From an uncultured Clostridia bacterium (lineage in GTDB: Bacteria > Bacillota > Clostridia > Christensenellales > Aristaeellaceae): a stretch of DNA of 24,915 nucleotides. Made by a program: the position numbers and the translations under genes. Below are positions 21,305 to 24,915 of this stretch, one piece after another (positions within the stretch are counted from its first letter, which is position 1; each line of letters begins with the position of its first letter). The stretch lies in contig CAMKAE010000004.1 of NCBI GenBank assembly GCA_946410395.1, positions 1 to 24,915 on the forward strand, read 5' to 3'. The notes beneath the pieces were generated by a model. That model was not told where the DNA came from. It saw only the letters and a list, made by a program, of their open reading frames with translations, and did no database searches.

Positions 21305-22618
21305 ATGCTCAGACGCGTTCTGACATTGCTGCTGGCCATGGCTGTCTGTCCCGCCGCGATGGCGGAGACCGCGGGCTTTCCCGCTCCGTCCGCGCTGCCG
21401 GAAACCGAGGGCCTGCCGGAACTGATGCGCATGTCGGACGGCACGCCGGTTGCCACGGCAGCGGACTGGGAGCAGCGTCGCGCGGAGCTGCTGGCGCTCT
21501 ACAGCGAGTATATGTACGGCTGGTGGCCGGACCCGGCCGGGGAGCGCGTCACCTGGACGCTGGACACCGAGCCGGAGACCGGCTGCCCGCTGCTGACGGT
21601 GAGCGTGGCGGCCGGGGAAAAGACCGCCTCCTTCTCCGTGCTGGTGGCCCTGCCGGAGGGCGCGCCCCCGGAGGGCGGCTTCCCGTGGTACCTGGAGTAC
21701 ACGCCCTGGCATTTCCAGAACTGGATCACCAAGGAATGGATGACCGCGGTCCCGGCCAACTGCCTCTACGCGGCTTCCCGGGGCTACGCCGGCATCAGCT
21801 ATGACTGCAGCCAGGTGGCCCAGGACGCTGCCACCTGGTGGGGGGCTTTCTACACCCTGTACCCCTACGAGCGATTCAACGGGGACCCGCAGACCCAGCG
21901 GGGAACGCTGCTGGCCTGGGCCTGGGGTGTCAGCAAGGTGATCGATGCGCTGGAGAACGGCGCAGGCGAAGCGCTGGGCATCAACCCGGCCCTGTCCGTA
22001 GTGGGCGGCGTGTCCCGCTACGGCAAGAGCGTGGCGGTGGCGGCGGCCTATGAGCCCCGGATCCGGGTGGCGGTGCCCTCCTGTTCCGGCGCGGGCGGCG
22101 TGGCGGTCTACCGCATGGGCAATCACGGCAAGACCTACGACCTGACCGGTCTGGGCGGCAGCGCCGCCTGGACCAACGACTCGCAGAACGAGCCCTTCGG
22201 CAACCTGAAGGGCGGGGAGGGCTACTGGTTCTGCGGGAACTTCAAAAGCATTGCCACGGTGCGGAATCTGCCGGTGGACCAGCACATGCTCTGCGCCTTG
22301 GCGGCCGGGCCGGACCGGCACCTGATCATCGTCACGGGCATCGAGTCCGAGGGCTGGAACAACACCGAGGGCCAGTGCCTGGCCTACGCGGCGGCCAAAC
22401 CCGCCTGGGAGCTGCTGGGCTGCGGTGATCAGATCCGGATGCTGATCCACCTGAACGGCCACGCCATTCTCTCGGAGGACATCCGGCAGATCCTGGACTA
22501 TTGCGACGCGAAGCTGCTGAGCCGGGAAGACGTGCGCGTGGCGCCGATGGACGGGTCCCTCTTCCTGGTGGACAACCGGGACAAGCTGGATCCGCTCTTT
22601 GCCCCCTATCTGCCCTGA
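21305..22618 (+). CDS. Secreted glucuronoyl esterase-like protein (carbohydrate esterase family 15)
   Basis: The 437-residue protein has a signal peptide (M-L-R-R, hydrophobic 5-18, A-M-A/E near 20) and an alpha/beta-hydrolase body. The nucleophile motif G-V-S237-R-Y-G-K fits the CE15 signature G-x-S-R-x-G-K. S-C-S-G-A-G-G-V-A-V-Y-R and P-V-D-Q-H-M-L-C-A-L follow in CE15 order. His386 in I-H-L-N-G-H-A is a good candidate for the catalytic histidine. The residue before Ser237 is Val, whereas fungal enzymes have a disulfide Cys there. Characterised CE15 enzymes split ester bonds between lignin and the methyl-glucuronic acid of xylan. GAAAGAGGG precedes ATG 21305. No attached binding module or anchor is seen. 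Confidence 0.82.
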   Translation: MLRRVLTLLLAMAVCPAAMAETAGFPAPSALPETEGLPELMRMSDGTPVATAADWEQRRAELLALYSEYMYGWWPDPAGERVTWTLDTEPETGCPLLTVSVAAGEKTASFSVLVALPEGAPPEGGFPWYLEYTPWHFQNWITKEWMTAVPANCLYAASRGYAGISYDCSQVAQDAATWWGAFYTLYPYERFNGDPQTQRGTLLAWAWGVSKVIDALENGAGEALGINPALSVVGGVSRYGKSVAVAAAYEPRIRVAVPSCSGAGGVAVYRMGNHGKTYDLTGLGGSAAWTNDSQNEPFGNLKGGEGYWFCGNFKSIATVRNLPVDQHMLCALAAGPDRHLIIVTGIESEGWNNTEGQCLAYAAAKPAWELLGCGDQIRMLIHLNGHAILSEDIRQILDYCDAKLLSREDVRVAPMDGSLFLVDNRDKLDPLFAPYLP

Positions 22619-22654
22619 TTATCCGAAACGCAGAGCGGCAGCGCGCCGGGGAGG

Positions 22655-23617
22655 TCACGGACGCTCCTTTGCGTACCAGTCCCTGACTACCTGCTCCGCC
22701 TTCTTGTCCGCGATGGCGAAACCCGTGTTGGGATTGCGCCGGGGCAGGAAGGTGCCCCAGTCCCACCAGAAGAATCCCGCAAACCAGGGCTCGTCCCACA
22801 GGGAGCGGAAGCAGGACTCGTAGAAGTTGGCCTGCTCGTCCTCGTCGTAGGGGAATTCGCGGTGCGAGAAGTCATAGGGCATCATCGCGCAGCCGCTCGC
22901 GCTGCGGCAGCCGATCTCCATGAACAGGATCTGCTTGCCGCCGTTGGCGCGGGAGACCGCCGCCAGGTCGGCCTTGTGCCGGTCCCATGCAGCCTTCATC
23001 TCGTCCACGGAGGCGCCGGGAGCGGAAGCCACCCGGTAGTAGGCGGAGGTGCCGATGTAGTCCACCGCGTCCCACCAGACCACGCCGGCCTCCTTGCCGT
23101 GATTGGTGTTGTAGACCAGGGGGCCGTGATAGATGGCCCGCACGGCCGCGATGGTCTCCCGCCATTGGGCCTCCCGGGGCTCGGTGCCCAGCATCTCGCA
23201 GCCCACGCAGAACATTTCGCAGCCCGTCTCCTCGGCGATCTCCGCGTAATGGCAGAGGAAGCCGGTGTAGGAGGAGAACCACTCCTTCCAGTAGTCCTTG
23301 TCGCCCCACTCCCGCTCCGGGAAGCGGATGTTGGCCCGCCACACGCCGTCGGCGCAGTTGACCATCGGCTTCATGCAGACCTTGAGGCCCAGGGCGTGGA
23401 GCTGCTCGACGGCGGCGGTCACGTCCCGGTCGGTGACGGTGAAGCGATAATCGGGGCGGATCTGGGTGGCGCTGAAGGAATCCTGCACCACGGAGAAGGC
23501 CAGCGCGGCCCAGTCGCCGCCCAGGGCGGCCATGCGCGCCATGGAGAGCCCGGCCTCGGGCGTGCGGTACATGCCCCTGCGGCCGTCATAGCCGTACGTA
23601 TAACCCTTGATGAACAT
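22655..23617 (-). CDS. GH113-like glycoside hydrolase, cytoplasmic
   Basis: The 320-residue protein resembles the GH113 (beta-mannanase type) TIM-barrel enzymes, often annotated as 1,4-beta-xylanase. Barrel strands are visible as L-K-V-C-M-K-P-M-V and C-E-M-F-C-V-G-C-E141-M, where Glu141 is the likely acid/base. I-L-F-M-E234-I-G-C-R-S follows, with Glu234 the likely nucleophile, then F-F-W-W-D-W-G-T. There is no signal peptide (M-F-I-K-G-Y-T-Y-G-Y-D-G), so it probably acts on imported oligosaccharides. Specificity cannot be set from sequence. It starts at ATG 23617 behind TGAGGAGGA and ends 36 bases from the convergent CE15 gene. No clear terminator lies between them. Confidence 0.78.
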   Translation of the reverse strand: MFIKGYTYGYDGRRGMYRTPEAGLSMARMAALGGDWAALAFSVVQDSFSATQIRPDYRFTVTDRDVTAAVEQLHALGLKVCMKPMVNCADGVWRANIRFPEREWGDKDYWKEWFSSYTGFLCHYAEIAEETGCEMFCVGCEMLGTEPREAQWRETIAAVRAIYHGPLVYNTNHGKEAGVVWWDAVDYIGTSAYYRVASAPGASVDEMKAAWDRHKADLAAVSRANGGKQILFMEIGCRSASGCAMMPYDFSHREFPYDEDEQANFYESCFRSLWDEPWFAGFFWWDWGTFLPRRNPNTGFAIADKKAEQVVRDWYAKERP

Positions 23618-23651
23618 AAAGCGTCCTCCTCAGGTCCTGATAAGCGCGGCC

Positions 23652-23680
23652 ATTATACCCGATACGACTGGGAATGTAAA
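23652..23680 (-). promoter_or_regulatory. Promoter of the GH113-like gene
   Basis: On the minus strand, TTTACA (23680-23675) and consensus TATAAT (23657-23652) are 17 bp apart, about 35 bases before the start codon. Confidence 0.82.
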
Positions 23681-23714
23681 GCGGTCCGGCAAACTTTATG
23701 CGCGCCGTTCACGC

Positions 23715-23743
23715 TTGCCTTTCCCGGGGTTTTCGTGTATAAT
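23715..23743 (+). promoter_or_regulatory. Promoter of ychF
   Basis: TTGCCT (23715-23720) and consensus TATAAT (23738-23743) are 17 bp apart, 43 bases before the ychF start. It is divergent from the GH113 promoter. Confidence 0.8.
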
Positions 23744-23786
23744 GGCTCTGCCTTTCAAAGGCACTTTTGCCGAGGGGGAAATCGCC

Positions 23787-24887
23787 ATGAAATTAGGCGT
23801 CGTGGGGCTGCCCAATGTGGGCAAGAGCACCCTTTTCAATGCCATCACCCAGACCAGCAACGCCCAGGCGGCCAACTTTCCGTTCTGCACCATCGAGCCC
23901 AACACGGGCATGGTGATGGTGCCGGACCATCGGCTGGACGTGCTGGCGGACATGTATCACCCCAAGAAGGTGACCCCCACCACTGTGGAGTTTGTGGACA
24001 TTGCGGGCCTGGTGAAGGGCGCCTCCCACGGGGAGGGCTTGGGCAACAAGTTCCTGTCCCACATCCGCGAGGTGGACGCCATCGTCCACGTGGTGCGCTG
24101 CTTTGACGACGAGAACATCATCCGCGCCGACTGCTCCACCGACCCGGTCAGCGACATCGAGACCGTGAACCTGGAGCTGATCTTCGCCGACCTGGACACC
24201 GTCCAGCGCCGCCGGGACAAGGCCGCCCGCCAGAAGAACGGCGGCGACAAGAACGCGGCGAAGGAACTGGAGCTCTGCGAGCGCATGATCCCGCATCTGG
24301 AACAGGGCAAGCCAGCCCGCAACCTGGAGATGGACGACGAGGAGCGGGCAATCATGGACAGCTGGTTCCTGCTGACCGCCAAGCCCGTGATCTACGCGGC
24401 CAACATCGCCGAGGACGCGCTGGGCCTGCCGGAGAGCGAGATCCCCGGCCTGCCCGAGGTGCGCAAGATCGCCGAGGGCGAGGGTGCCGAGGTGCTGGTG
24501 ATCTCCGCCGCCATCGAGGAGGAGATCTCCCAGATGGAGCCGGAGGAAAAGGCGGAGTTCCTCAGCGACCTGGGCATCGGGGCCAGCGGCATGGAGCGGA
24601 TGATCACCGCCTGCTATCACCTGCTGGGCCTGATCTCCTTCCTGACCTGCGGCGAGGACGAGTGCCGGGCCTGGACCATCAAGCGCGGAACGAAAGCGCC
24701 CCAGGCCGCGGGCAAGATCCACACCGACTTCGAGCGGGGCTTCATCCGGGCCGAGATCGTGCCCTTCGAGACCCTGGCGGAGCTGGGCTCCATGGCCGCC
24801 TGCAAGGAGAAGGGCCTGGTGCGCTCCGAGGGCAAGGACTATGTGATGAAGGACGGCGACGTGACGCTGTTCCGGTTCAACGTGTAA
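23787..24887 (+). CDS. ychF: Redox-regulated ATPase YchF (OBG family)
   Basis: The 366-residue P-loop protein has G-L-P-N-V-G-K-S-T (7-15) as its Walker A motif, followed by the F-P-F-C-T-I-E-P-N and D-I-A-G-L-V-K-G-A-S-x-G-E-G-L-G-N-K-F-L segments. N-I-A-E (206-209) replaces the NKxD motif, the change that makes YchF prefer ATP over GTP. A coiled-coil insertion lies between the motifs, and a TGS domain with the family ending (F-I-R-A-E-I-V, D-G-D-V-T-L-F-R-F-N-V) forms the C-terminus. GAGGGGGAA precedes ATG 23787, and an in-frame ATG at 23607 is upstream of the promoter and is rejected. YchF binds ribosomes and affects stress responses. It is widely conserved and stands alone here. Confidence 0.95.
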   Translation: MKLGVVGLPNVGKSTLFNAITQTSNAQAANFPFCTIEPNTGMVMVPDHRLDVLADMYHPKKVTPTTVEFVDIAGLVKGASHGEGLGNKFLSHIREVDAIVHVVRCFDDENIIRADCSTDPVSDIETVNLELIFADLDTVQRRRDKAARQKNGGDKNAAKELELCERMIPHLEQGKPARNLEMDDEERAIMDSWFLLTAKPVIYAANIAEDALGLPESEIPGLPEVRKIAEGEGAEVLVISAAIEEEISQMEPEEKAEFLSDLGIGASGMERMITACYHLLGLISFLTCGEDECRAWTIKRGTKAPQAAGKIHTDFERGFIRAEIVPFETLAELGSMAACKEKGLVRSEGKDYVMKDGDVTLFRFNV

Positions 24888-24893
24888 GGAATG

Positions 24894-24915
24894 CGGAATT
24901 CGGAATTCGGAATTC
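24894..24915. repeat. Tandem 7-bp repeat (CGGAATT) at the window end
   Basis: Three full copies of CGGAATT follow the ychF stop, creating GAATTC palindromes every seven bases, and the array runs off the window. Its full length and any larger element cannot be judged. Confidence 0.8.

Noticed and set aside
21167..22462. Upstream extension of the histidine phosphatase on the minus strand
   Set aside because: ATG 21166 has a ribosome binding site, a promoter and the canonical R-H-G start. The extension is antisense to the CE15 gene.
22618..22627. TTATCCGAA as a DnaA box
   Set aside because: It is a single site with mismatches to TTATCCACA and no neighbouring boxes or AT-rich unwinding region.
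23607..23786. Longer N-terminus for YchF
   Set aside because: It overlaps two divergent promoters, and YchF proteins begin at the G-V-V-G-L-P-N segment.

Overview
This window is one continuous stretch of bacterial chromosome, GC-rich (I estimate low to mid 60s percent) and densely coded. It looks like a Gram-positive, Clostridia-like anaerobe. The evidence is the FtsL/DivIB-type divisome genes, the rpmH-rnpA-yidD-yidC-jag block, AGGAGG-type ribosome binding sites, near-consensus sigma-A promoters, and a MurE with the DNPR motif of meso-diaminopimelate ligases. A secreted CE15-type esterase, a cellulose/pectin-binding-type protein and a GH113-like glycosidase suggest contact with plant polysaccharides, as in a gut or rumen. 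The lineage is inferred, not shown.

Layout. (1) 1-4475: the end of an ABC exporter gene, a P-type cation ATPase, then a nicotinamidase/nicotinate phosphoribosyltransferase pair (the two-step nicotinamide salvage route). (2) 4487-5754: a secreted SH3-domain protein with its own strong promoter. (3) 5782-9361: rpmH, rnpA, yidD, yidC, jag(khpB) and a small membrane protein, with a strong promoter, a structured rpmH leader, two hairpins between rpmH and rnpA, and a terminator at the end. (4) 9362-9701: a gene-free, AT-rich spacer holding a second strong terminator and the mraZ promoter. (5) 9702-18894: a division and cell-wall (dcw) cluster in the order mraZ, ftsL-like, murE, mraY, murD, divIB/ftsQ, promoter, ftsA, ftsZ, terminator. 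rsmH, the division transpeptidase gene, murF, ftsW, murG and murC are absent from their usual places. (6) 18953-23617: accessory genes for a zinc-ribbon membrane protein, a secreted beta-helix protein, a histidine phosphatase (minus strand), a secreted CE15 esterase and a GH113-like glycosidase (minus strand). (7) 23715-24915: ychF with its own promoter, then a 7-bp tandem repeat running off the window.

How the genes fit together. RnpA processes tRNA, YidD and YidC insert membrane proteins, and Jag is an RNA-binding regulator linked to elongation and division. MurE, MurD and MraY make the lipid-linked peptidoglycan precursor. FtsA and FtsZ form the cytoplasmic division ring, and FtsL and DivIB belong to its membrane module.

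I see no mobile element, phage, CRISPR array, tRNA or rRNA. No wholly new system stands out. The most unusual points are the pruned dcw cluster with an N-terminally extended MraZ, a YidC with a large compositionally distinct external loop and no lipoprotein signal, the structured rpmH leader, and the small plant-glycan gene group.
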